Below are positions 7,880 through 15,484 of a stretch of 64,000 nt of DNA, one piece after another. The translations under genes and the position numbers were made by a program. Source of the stretch: Nocardia vinacea. Its GTDB lineage: Bacteria > Actinomycetota > Actinomycetes > Mycobacteriales > Mycobacteriaceae. The DNA is taken from the NCBI RefSeq assembly GCF_035920345.1, contig NZ_CP109149.1, forward strand, positions 7,998,001 to 8,062,000, read 5' to 3'. Under the pieces are notes generated by a model. The model saw only the letters and a list, made by a program, of their open reading frames with translations, did no database searches and had not been told where the DNA came from. Positions within the stretch are counted from its first letter, which is position 1. Each line of letters begins with the position of its first letter.

Positions 7880-9916
7880 TCAGAGGGTGATGCGCTGGTT
7901 CTCCGGGAGGAAGAGTTTGTCGCCTTCCTTGACGGCGAAGGTGTTGTAGAACTGGGCGATATTGCGGACGATCTGGTTGCAGCGGAATTCGTTGGGGGCG
8001 TGGACGTCCTGGAGCAGGCTGATGGTGGATTCCTCGGTCTGCTTTTCGCGCCAGCTGCGGGCGTAGGAGAAGAACAACTGCTGGTAGTCGGGGTCGATGC
8101 CGCCACGTTTGGCGGCGATGCGGTAGGCCTCGACGGCGATTTGCAGTCCGCGCAGATCGGCGAGGTTTTCGCCGACAGTGAGTGCGCCGTCGACGTGGTA
8201 TTTGGGATCGAGGCCCTCGGGGACCAGCACGTCGAATTGATCGATCAGCTGTTTGGTCTTGGCCTCGAATGCGGCCAGGTCCTCGGGTGTCCACCAGTCG
8301 CTGCGGTTACCGCTGGCGTCGTATTTACGGCCCTGATCGTCGAAGCCGTGGCCGATCTCGTGACCGATGGTCGCGCCGACCGCACCGTAATTGACCGCGG
8401 TTGTCGCGTCCTTATCGAAGAACGGCGGCTGCAGATAAGCGGCGGGGAAGGTGATCTGGTTGCTGGTGGGTGAGTAGTAGGCATTGACAGTCTGCGGCGA
8501 CATACCCCATTCGGACTTGTCGACCGGAGTGCCGAGCCGGTTGAACGCCTTCTTGGATTCGAAAGCATTGACGGCACGCAGGGATTCGATCAGCTTGCCC
8601 CGGGTGATCTTCAGCGCGGAGTAGTCGTCCCACTTATCCGGATATCCGATCCTGGCCTCGATCTTGTCCAGCTTGACGATCGAGGCGTCCCTGGTCGGCT
8701 TGGACATCCAGGTCGAATTGGTGAAGTTCTCCCGATAGGCGGCCATGAGGTCGGCCACCATCTCCTTGGCTCGATCCTTGGCGGCCGGCGGAAAGTGCTT
8801 GTCCACATACAGTTTGCCGAGCTGGTCACCGAGATTATCGTTGACGACGCCGACGCCGGACTTCCAAGTCTCCGGCCGCTCCTCGAGTCCGCTGAGCACC
8901 TTGCCGACGAAATCGAACCGGGCGTCGCGGATCGCCTTGGGCAGGAATCGGGCGAACTCCGCGATCACATTGGCCCGCAGGAACTCTCGCCACAGCGCGA
9001 TATCGGTATCGGCCCACAGTTGCGCGGCGGCGGTCACGAACGACGGCTGCGCCACCACGATCTTGTCGAACAGCGAGCGCGGCCGATCGGTATTGCCCGC
9101 CATCCACGGATCCCAATCGAATTGCGGTCCGAGCGCGACCAGATCGTGCCAGCCCATCACGTTGTAGGTGGCATCGGTATTGCGATTGCGCACGCTGTCC
9201 CAATGCGCCGCCGCGATCTTGGTCTCCAGATCGACCATGCGCTGCGCGATTCCCGCCGGATCGGCGAACCCAGCGCCCGCGGACATCTTCTCGAGGTAGG
9301 TCTTGTAGCCCGCGAGTTGCTTGGCGTATTCCGGCTTGCGGTAGTACTGCTCGCTCAGCGTGATACCCGACTGACTGACGGTGGGGATATAGGCATTGGA
9401 GTCCTTGCGATCGATGCCGACTCCGATACCGATCAGCCCGGCGATCGGCAGCTCCGCCATCACCTTGGCCAGATCCGGTTTGGTGGCCGCGCCATCGATC
9501 TTGGCGAAGAGATCGGTCAGCGGTGTCATGCCGAGCGTTTCGAAGGCGGCCTCATCGAGGCGCGCATCGTAGAGATCGCGAATCTGCTGCGCCTCCGAAC
9601 CCGGCTTCGGATCCTTGATGCCCTCGATGATCTCGCGCAGTTGATCCAGCGTCCGATCGCTCGCATCGCTGATCGCGCCGACCGCGGCCTTGTCCGGCGG
9701 CAGCTGGTACTCCCGCAGCCATGTGCCGTTGACATGCCGGTACAGATCGTCCTGCGGCCGGATCGCCTCATCCGCACCGCCCATTTCGACCCCGGTGAGC
9801 TGCACCGAATGCTCATCCTTCGAGCAGGAGACCAGGGCGACGGCCGCGGGCACCACCCCGAGCGCGATCAGGAAGGCACGACGGTCCAGCTGACCGAGAC
9901 GACCGGTTGATGTCAC
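7880..9916 (-). CDS. M13 family zinc metallopeptidase lipoprotein (neprilysin-like), copy 1
   Basis: A 678-residue extracellular endopeptidase of the neprilysin/PepO/Zmp1 family. The N-terminus has a twin-arginine-like RRAFL motif, a hydrophobic core and a lipobox ending LVSC, so Tat-dependent lipoprotein export is likely. The catalytic zinc motif HEIGH starts at residue 519. The third ligand is in GENLADLRG, and the substrate-binding motif NAYY is present. The length is normal for M13. It lies 97 bp downstream of a paralogue in the same orientation, which suggests tandem duplication. The protein ends RITL rather than with the C-terminal Trp seen in neprilysin. Confidence 0.94.
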   Translation of the reverse strand: MTSTGRLGQLDRRAFLIALGVVPAAVALVSCSKDEHSVQLTGVEMGGADEAIRPQDDLYRHVNGTWLREYQLPPDKAAVGAISDASDRTLDQLREIIEGIKDPKPGSEAQQIRDLYDARLDEAAFETLGMTPLTDLFAKIDGAATKPDLAKVMAELPIAGLIGIGVGIDRKDSNAYIPTVSQSGITLSEQYYRKPEYAKQLAGYKTYLEKMSAGAGFADPAGIAQRMVDLETKIAAAHWDSVRNRNTDATYNVMGWHDLVALGPQFDWDPWMAGNTDRPRSLFDKIVVAQPSFVTAAAQLWADTDIALWREFLRANVIAEFARFLPKAIRDARFDFVGKVLSGLEERPETWKSGVGVVNDNLGDQLGKLYVDKHFPPAAKDRAKEMVADLMAAYRENFTNSTWMSKPTRDASIVKLDKIEARIGYPDKWDDYSALKITRGKLIESLRAVNAFESKKAFNRLGTPVDKSEWGMSPQTVNAYYSPTSNQITFPAAYLQPPFFDKDATTAVNYGAVGATIGHEIGHGFDDQGRKYDASGNRSDWWTPEDLAAFEAKTKQLIDQFDVLVPEGLDPKYHVDGALTVGENLADLRGLQIAVEAYRIAAKRGGIDPDYQQLFFSYARSWREKQTEESTISLLQDVHAPNEFRCNQIVRNIAQFYNTFAVKEGDKLFLPENQRITL

Positions 9917-10013
9917 GAGGATTTCCTCTCCCGATGCGGTCCGGCCGCATCCTCGTCAAGCGCGATAGTGCTGGCCCGAGGCTACCTGTCTCCGGCGTTG
10001 CCAGCCCGCCGGA

Positions 10014-12056
10014 TCAGAGCGAGACCCGCTGGTCCTTGGCCAGGTACAGCTTGTCGCTCGGTTCGACGGCGAAGGCGGTGTAGAACTCGTCGATATTGCG
10101 GACCACCTGGTTGCTGCGGAACTCGTTGGGCGCGTGTGGATCCATGGCCAGTCGCAGTTCCATGTGCTGCTTCGTCGATTTCTCCCGCCAGATCCGGGCC
10201 CAGGACAGGAACAGCGTGCGGTTGTCCGGGTCGCTCTTGCCGTCGCGTTTATCGGCGATGCCGAGGGCGGCCACGGCGATACCGAGACCGCGCAGATCCG
10301 CGAGATTCTCCCCGACCGTGAGCGCGCCGTCGACGTGCTTGCTCGGGTCGAGACCGGCCGGGACCAGCGCGTTGTACTGATCGATGAGCTGCTTGGTCTT
10401 GGTCTCGAATGCGGCCCGGTCCTCGGGCGTCCACCAGTCGCGCAGATTGCCGTCACCGTCGTAGCGCGAACCCTGATCGTCGAAGCCATGTCCGATCTCA
10501 TGACCGATGACCGCCCCGATCGCACCGTAATTGACTGCGGTCGCGGCATCGGAGTCGAAGAACGGCGGCTGCAGAATGGCGGCCGGAAACGAGATCGAAT
10601 TGGCATTCGGGTTGTACTGGGCATTCACCAGCTGCGGCGGCATCCGCCATTCGGACTTGTCGACCGGGGTGCCCAGGCGCGCGAAACCGCGCTGGGTCTC
10701 GAAACGCTTTGCGGCGCGAACGGATTCGATCAACTTGCCGCGTGTGATCGTCAATCCCGAGTAGTCGATCCAGTTGTCCGGATACCCGATCTTCGTGACG
10801 ATCTTGTCGAGCTTCGCGATGGCGGCCTGTCTGGTCGGCGGCGACATCCAGGTCGAATCGGTGAAGTCGGCCCGGTAGGCGGATATGAGATCGGCGACCA
10901 TCGCCAAGGCCCGCTCTTTGGCCGCGGGCGGAAAGTGTTTGTCCACATAGAGTTTCCCGAGCGGTTGGCTCAGGTTCGCATTGACGGTCGTAATACCGTC
11001 CTTCCACAGCTCAGGACGCTCCTGCGACCCTTGCAGCACCTTGCCGACGAAATCGAATTCGGCATCGGCAATGGCCTTGGGTAGCAGCGATGCGAACTGT
11101 TTGACCACCGCCAGGCGCAGATACTCCCGCCAGGCCGCGATATCGACCTCGGCCCAGAGCTTTCCGGCCGTCGTCACGAACGACGGCTCGCCGACCACCA
11201 CGCGATCGAACAGTGCGCGCGGTCGGTCGGTACTGCCCGCCAGCCACGGCTCCCAGTCGAATTGTGGTGCGAGCGCGGTCAATTGGGCCCAGCTCATCGG
11301 GTTGTAGACGGCATCGGGATTGCGCAGCCGAACATCCTCCCAGAAACCGGCGGCGATCTTGGTCTCCAGTTCGAATACCCGCTGGGCGGTGCCGGCCGGA
11401 TCGGGAAGGCCCGCGCCCGCGGCGACGCGTTGCAGATAGGTCTGATAAGCGGCGCGCTGCTCGGCGTATTCGGGCTTTCGGTAGTACTGCTCGCCCATAT
11501 TCGGGTCGATACCGGACTGGGAGATGTTCGTGACGTATTCGGCCGAATTCTTCTGATCGGCCTCGACGGACAAACCGATGAGCCCGCCGATCGGCAGCCC
11601 GCCCATCACCTTGGCCAGATCCGGTTTGGTCGTCGCGCCGTCGATCGCCGCGAACAGATCCGCCAGCGGCGTCACGCCGAGCCGCTCGATTTCGGCCAGA
11701 TCGACCCGGGCGTCGTAGAGATCGCGGATCTGCTGCTCGGCCGTCCCGGCCTTCGGGTCGTGGATGCCGTCGATGATCTCCCGCAGCTGCTGTTCCACTC
11801 GGTCGCCGACCTCGTCGAAGGTGGTGTAGGACGGCTTATCCGGCGGCAGCTGATAGTCGCGCAGCCAGCCGCCGTTGACGTATCGGAACAGATCGTCCTG
11901 CGGCCGAATCGTCGGGTCCTCGCCCCGCATATCGACACCGGTGAGCTGTATCGACTGCTCCCGCGTGCAGGAGACCAGTGCGGTGGCGGGAATCACCCCG
12001 AGTCCGATCAGGAAGGTACGACGAGCGAGCCGGGCGGAGCGCGCGGACGAACTCAA
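10014..12056 (-). CDS. M13 family zinc metallopeptidase lipoprotein, copy 2
   Basis: A 680-residue paralogue of the next gene downstream. The N-terminus again shows a twin-arginine-like motif (RRTFL) and a lipobox ending LVSC. HEIGH begins at residue 519, the same number as in copy 1, and GENLADLRG is kept. The substrate-binding NAYY is changed to NAQY, so specificity may differ. This copy is upstream in transcription. The 97-bp gap holds a small hairpin (9933-9951), so the two may be partly uncoupled. Mycobacterial Zmp1 is a single-copy relative. Confidence 0.93.
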   Translation of the reverse strand: MSSSARSARLARRTFLIGLGVIPATALVSCTREQSIQLTGVDMRGEDPTIRPQDDLFRYVNGGWLRDYQLPPDKPSYTTFDEVGDRVEQQLREIIDGIHDPKAGTAEQQIRDLYDARVDLAEIERLGVTPLADLFAAIDGATTKPDLAKVMGGLPIGGLIGLSVEADQKNSAEYVTNISQSGIDPNMGEQYYRKPEYAEQRAAYQTYLQRVAAGAGLPDPAGTAQRVFELETKIAAGFWEDVRLRNPDAVYNPMSWAQLTALAPQFDWEPWLAGSTDRPRALFDRVVVGEPSFVTTAGKLWAEVDIAAWREYLRLAVVKQFASLLPKAIADAEFDFVGKVLQGSQERPELWKDGITTVNANLSQPLGKLYVDKHFPPAAKERALAMVADLISAYRADFTDSTWMSPPTRQAAIAKLDKIVTKIGYPDNWIDYSGLTITRGKLIESVRAAKRFETQRGFARLGTPVDKSEWRMPPQLVNAQYNPNANSISFPAAILQPPFFDSDAATAVNYGAIGAVIGHEIGHGFDDQGSRYDGDGNLRDWWTPEDRAAFETKTKQLIDQYNALVPAGLDPSKHVDGALTVGENLADLRGLGIAVAALGIADKRDGKSDPDNRTLFLSWARIWREKSTKQHMELRLAMDPHAPNEFRSNQVVRNIDEFYTAFAVEPSDKLYLAKDQRVSL

Positions 12057-12234
12057 GAGAACCCCTCTTCCAACGGTGATGTGGAATGTGCGGTCTTCCG
12101 GTGATCTTGCTCGTCCCGAGGGTACTAAACCGGCACAACCAGCGCATTGTGCCCGCGACGCCTACTGGCTAGAGTTTGAGCGGTTCTACAGGGCTGGTTT
12201 CAACCCTGCTGGTGTTGATTGCGGAAGACCCGAG

Positions 12235-12300
12235 CGCTCGCCGAGCGAGTGGGCGGCATGAGCCAGGAATCTCCCACCTTCAGGCGGGAGAGGATTCAAA
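12235..12300 (+). mobile_element. Probable IS200/IS605 right-end remnant with omega-RNA-like 3' hairpin
   Basis: The hairpin CTCCCACC-TTCA-GGCGGGAG (12271-12290) is flanked by GAAT and ATTC and followed by TCAAA. It has the form of the right end of many actinobacterial IS200/IS605 and TnpB elements, where a tail codon TGA, AGGAATC, a CCC-ACC-TTCA-GG hairpin and GATTCAA close the element. A TGA (12259-12261) in the frame of a short Arg/Pro-rich tail precedes it, as for a tnpB 3' end. No TnpA or TnpB domain remains. The assignment rests on remembered pattern similarity. Confidence 0.55.
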
Positions 12301-12336
12301 GCGGAAGTTCAGCCTCGGTCCCGGTCCGAACCCGAT

Positions 12337-12366
12337 TTGGGACGGACCCGGGCATTCCCCTACACT
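12337..12366 (+). promoter_or_regulatory. Probable sigma-A promoter of the rplN operon
   Basis: TTGGGA (12337-12342) and TACACT (12361-12366) are separated by 18 bp. The sequence from the -10 onwards, CCTACACT then GAACCGGTTGC, is almost the same as the one before rpsH at 18326-18345. This supports both as real ribosomal promoters. Confidence 0.6.
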
Positions 12367-12534
12367 GAACCGGTTGCCTGCGGGAGCTGTGCCCGCGATT
12401 CGGCCGCGAACCCCCAGTGGTTGATCCATCCGATCGAGAAAACCGCTGGCAGGCGCGCGTTCGGGTGGTAACACGACCATGCCCGTCGGGTCGGCAATCC
12501 GGCGTGCGTATACATCCAGGTCAAGGAGGCTGAA

Positions 12535-12903
12535 GTGATTCAGCAGGAGTCGCGACTGCGCGTCGCCGACAACACGGGTGCGAAGGAAATCCTCTGCATC
12601 CGCGTTCTCGGTGGTTCGTCGCGTCGCTATGCCGGCATCGGCGACATCATCGTCGCCACCGTCAAGGACGCTGTCCCCGGCGGCAATGTCAAGAAGGGCG
12701 AGGTCGTCAAGGCCGTCATCGTGCGCACCGTCAAGGAGCGTCGTCGCCCGGACGGTTCGTACATCAAGTTCGACGAGAACGCGGCCGTGCTGATCAAGGC
12801 GGACAACGACCCGCGTGGCACTCGTATCTTCGGCCCGGTCGGCCGCGAGTTGCGCGAGAAGAAGTTCATGAAGATCGTTTCGCTGGCTCCGGAGGTGCTC
12901 TGA
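12535..12903 (+). CDS. rplN: 50S ribosomal protein L14
   Basis: A 122-residue protein, the standard L14 length, starting at GTG 12535 eight bases after AAGGAGG. The opening [17 protein letters not shown] and the central [17 protein letters not shown] are L14 signatures. L14 binds 23S rRNA at the subunit interface. It is first in the spc-type operon here, with its own promoter, and is followed at one base by rplX. Confidence 0.98.
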   Translation: MIQQESRLRVADNTGAKEILCIRVLGGSSRRYAGIGDIIVATVKDAVPGGNVKKGEVVKAVIVRTVKERRRPDGSYIKFDENAAVLIKADNDPRGTRIFGPVGRELREKKFMKIVSLAPEVL

Positions 12904-12904
12904 C

Positions 12905-13222
12905 ATGAAGGTGCACAAGGGCGACACGGTGCTCGTCATCTCGGGTAAGGACAAGGGCGCCAAGGGCAAGGTCATCCAGGCCTACCCGAAGGAGAACCGG
13001 GTCCTGGTCGAGGGCGTGAACCGGATCAAGAAGCACGTTGCCAACTCCACCAACCAGCGTGGTGCCTCCTCGGGCGGCATCGTGACCCAGGAAGCTCCGA
13101 TCCACGTGTCCAACGTGATGGTCGTCGATTCCGACGGCAAGCCGACCCGCGTCGGTTACCGGTCGGACGAGGAGAGCGGCAAGCGGGTCCGGATCTCCCG
13201 TAAGAACGGGAAGGACATCTGA
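12905..13222 (+). CDS. rplX: 50S ribosomal protein L24
   Basis: 105 residues with the KOW-motif core [20 protein letters not shown] at the N-terminus and the usual NRVLVEGVN strand. L24 is an assembly-initiating 23S rRNA binding protein. It sits one base after the rplN stop and one base before rplE, so translation is probably coupled. Confidence 0.98.
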   Translation: MKVHKGDTVLVISGKDKGAKGKVIQAYPKENRVLVEGVNRIKKHVANSTNQRGASSGGIVTQEAPIHVSNVMVVDSDGKPTRVGYRSDEESGKRVRISRKNGKDI

Positions 13223-13223
13223 C

Positions 13224-13787
13224 ATGACCACCTCTGAGAAGACTCAGCCGCGTCTGAAGGCGCGCTACCGTGCCGAAATCAAGGACGCGCTGAACAGCGA
13301 GTTCAACTACGCCAACGTGATGCAGATTCCGGGCGTGGTCAAGGTCGTCGTGAACATGGGTGTCGGTGACGCCGCGCGCGACGCCAAGCTCATCAACGGC
13401 GCGGTCCGGGATCTGGAACTGATCACCGGTCAGAAGCCCGAGATCCGCAAGGCCACCAAGTCGATCGCGCAGTTCAAGCTGCGTGAGGGCATGCCGATCG
13501 GCGCGAAGGTCACCCTGCGCGGCGACCGCATGTGGGAGTTCCTGGACCGCCTGGTCTCCATCGCGCTGCCCCGTATCCGCGACTTCCGCGGTCTGTCGCC
13601 GAAGCAGTTCGACGGGAACGGCAACTACACGTTCGGCCTGAGCGAGCAGTCGATGTTCCACGAGATCGACGTGGACTCCATCGACCGCCCACGCGGTATG
13701 GACATCACCGTGGTGACCACCGCGACCAACAACGAAGAAGGCCGTGCCCTGCTCAAGCACCTCGGCTTCCCGTTCAAGGAGAACTGA
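13224..13787 (+). CDS. rplE: 50S ribosomal protein L5
   Basis: 187 residues. Typical L5 stretches are visible: [19 protein letters not shown], the [21 protein letters not shown] loop, and the C-terminal [11 protein letters not shown]5 anchors 5S rRNA in the central protuberance. It overlaps nothing and leaves two bases before rpsN. Confidence 0.98.
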   Translation: MTTSEKTQPRLKARYRAEIKDALNSEFNYANVMQIPGVVKVVVNMGVGDAARDAKLINGAVRDLELITGQKPEIRKATKSIAQFKLREGMPIGAKVTLRGDRMWEFLDRLVSIALPRIRDFRGLSPKQFDGNGNYTFGLSEQSMFHEIDVDSIDRPRGMDITVVTTATNNEEGRALLKHLGFPFKEN

Positions 13788-13789
13788 CG

Positions 13790-13975
13790 ATGGCCAAGAA
13801 AGCACTGCGAATCAAGGCCGAGGCCAAGCCGAAGTTCGGCGTTCGCGCCTACACCCGCTGCCAGCGCTGCGGTCGCCCGCATGCGGTGTACCGCAAGTTC
13901 GGCCTCTGCCGTGTGTGCCTGCGCGAAATGGCGCACCGCGGCGAGCTCCCGGGTGTGCACAAGAGCTCCTGGTGA
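13790..13975 (+). CDS. rpsN: 30S ribosomal protein S14, zinc-binding type (S14Z)
   Basis: 61 residues, starting two bases after rplE. It is the short C+ form, with two CxxC pairs (RCQRC near residues 23-27 and LCRVC near 39-43) that bind zinc, and the tail LPGVHKSSW. In Mycobacteriales the zinc form is the spc-operon copy, and zinc-free paralogues are found elsewhere under Zur control. In canonical operons rpsH follows at once. Here a strong terminator and about 4.5 kb of other genes intervene. Confidence 0.97.
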   Translation: MAKKALRIKAEAKPKFGVRAYTRCQRCGRPHAVYRKFGLCRVCLREMAHRGELPGVHKSSW

Positions 13976-13983
13976 GCTCGCGC

Positions 13984-14470
13984 TCATCGTGAGCGCCCAG
14001 CACTGAATACCAACCGAAGGCACGGACTCACCCGAGTCCGTGCCTTCGGCTGTTTGCTCATGGTGATGGGGAACGGGAATTCGATCGTGATAGCGGTGGA
14101 ATCGTTTGGCGACCACTTGCCGGTCAGGATGTAGTTCGCGGGGTGCAACGCCCGGACGCCGGGTGGGAGGTTGTCGACCTCGGTTGCGAGGGCGTACGCG
14201 TGGACGTAGGCGATTTCGCTCTTGTCCCGAGCGAGTGCGATCTCCCAATACCAGGGGATGCCGGCCTGTGCGTACTTCACCTTTTTCTCCTCCATATCGG
14301 TCTGGGAATTGGAGGGTGACAGGACTTCACCGACGAGCACCACGTCTGCCGTGCGGATGTCCTGGTAGGGCTTGTCGAGGCAGCGATATGCCCCACATCG
14401 ACGATTCCGTTTCGGGTGACCACGTCGATGAGCATGTCGAGAAAGTGCAGCTGGTTGGCGGTCAGGTGTT
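13984..14470 (-). pseudogene. Uma2 family endonuclease-fold remnant
   Basis: The frame ending near 13984 carries a clear C-terminal Uma2 half: TADVVLVGEVLSPSN, then KKVKYAQAGIPWYWEI. An open reading from GTG 14343 would give only 119 residues against about 190 for the family. Upstream of about 14390 the same frame turns into Arg/Cys-rich sequence. A different frame reads NQLHFLDMLIDVVTRNG, which suggests a frameshift and loss of the N-terminus. The 3' end reads through the rpsN terminator hairpin, so the native stop also seems lost. A shortened but expressed protein cannot be excluded. Confidence 0.65.
14014..14049 (+). terminator. Strong terminator after rpsN
   Basis: A 16-bp perfect stem: CCGAAGGCACGGACTC (14014-14029) pairs with GAGTCCGTGCCTTCGG (14034-14049) around ACCC, followed by CTGTTTG. 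It closes the rplN-rpsN transcript 38 bp after the stop. This explains why rpsH has its own promoter. Confidence 0.85.
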
Positions 14471-15466
14471 GTGAATTGGACGATCTCCCGTGGTTGTCTG
14501 TCGGGTGTGCTGTCGAAGGTGGTTCGGGTCGGTGTCCGTGTGCTCGCGTGGGTTGCGACAGTGGCGGGAGCCGCTGGGATCGCGTTGCATTTCAGTCCGT
14601 CGGGGTCTCGAATATTGGTCTTGGCGGCCTCCGGTGCGCCCTATCTGATGAGTTCCGCGCTCGTCGGGGTGGTGGCTTTTGTAGCAATGCGGCACCGGAG
14701 CGGTTCGGCGGTGGCGAGCATTGTGGTTGCCGCCGCGATGTGGACCCAAGCTCCGTTGTACATCGGTCGTTTCGGCGACGACGGGCACTCGGTGCGGGTG
14801 ATGCAGGCCAATCTACTGTTCGACGGAGCCGATCCGCGGGCGCTGGTCGATGAGGTTCGCGCGCGGAATATCGCTGTGCTCACCGTCAATGAGCTCACGC
14901 CAGCGGCGGTCGAGGCTCTCAGCCGGGCCGGACTGGACCAGTTACTGCCACATCGATATCTTTCGCCCGGCAGAACCGCGACCGGGACGGGGATCTGGAG
15001 CAGCTACCCGCTGTCCGAAACCGTCGAATACGACGGGTACGTGCTGAACCAGCTCTCGGCAACGGCGAGTATCCCCGACGTCGGGCCGGTCACGGTATAC
15101 GCCTTTCACCCGGTGCCACCGGTATACGGCGCACAGGTCTGGGCCGACGAATTGTCCCGCCTGCGCGAAATTCTCGACCAGTCGCCACCGAATCGGCCAG
15201 CGATCGTCGGCGGTGACTTCAACGCGACCTACGACCATTCGCAATACCGCGCAATGCTGTCCGGACGTTTCGCCGACGCCACCGAACAAGCCGGTGCCGG
15301 ACATCTGGTCACCTACCCCACCGACAAGCATTGGCCACCCCTCGTCGGCATCGATCACATTCTCATCGCCGGTGGTCACGCGGTCGCAATGGAAACAGTG
15401 TCCCTGCCCGGCGCTGACCACCGCGCCATCGTGGCGGAACTCCTCTTGGACCGCGAGCGCCAGTAA
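14471..15466 (+). CDS. Membrane-anchored endonuclease/exonuclease/phosphatase (EEP) family protein
   Basis: 331 residues. Three hydrophobic segments occupy roughly residues 15-90, then a soluble EEP (DNase I-like) domain follows. The conserved parts are MQANLLFDGAD with the first Asn, VLTVNELTP in the Glu position, VGGDFNATYDH near residue 247, and GIDHIL plus GADHRAI at the C-terminus. The substrate could be DNA, a phospholipid or another phosphodiester; the membrane anchor suggests an outward-facing phosphohydrolase. The start at GTG 14471 is uncertain, and a GTG about 36 bases later is possible. It lies in the interruption of the spc operon. Confidence 0.85.
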   Translation: MNWTISRGCLSGVLSKVVRVGVRVLAWVATVAGAAGIALHFSPSGSRILVLAASGAPYLMSSALVGVVAFVAMRHRSGSAVASIVVAAAMWTQAPLYIGRFGDDGHSVRVMQANLLFDGADPRALVDEVRARNIAVLTVNELTPAAVEALSRAGLDQLLPHRYLSPGRTATGTGIWSSYPLSETVEYDGYVLNQLSATASIPDVGPVTVYAFHPVPPVYGAQVWADELSRLREILDQSPPNRPAIVGGDFNATYDHSQYRAMLSGRFADATEQAGAGHLVTYPTDKHWPPLVGIDHILIAGGHAVAMETVSLPGADHRAIVAELLLDRERQ

Positions 15467-15484
15467 CCAACGCGCCGTAGAGAT

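Larger units (their letters stand above)
12061..12534. other. 474-bp intergenic region before the spc operon
   Basis: No convincing gene. Short open frames exist (for example 12176-12424) but show no recognisable product. The region holds an IS200/IS605-type right-end remnant at about 12235-12300, a promoter at 12337-12366, a leader, and the strong AAGGAGG ribosome site of rplN at about 12522. Confidence 0.7.

Noticed and set aside
9933..9951. Riboswitch or attenuator between the two M13 genes
   Set aside because: A single 7-bp stem with a 5-base loop is too little to support a regulatory RNA.
12176..12424. 82-codon gene upstream of rplN
   Set aside because: It crosses the IS-end hairpin and the promoter, and the translation matches nothing known.
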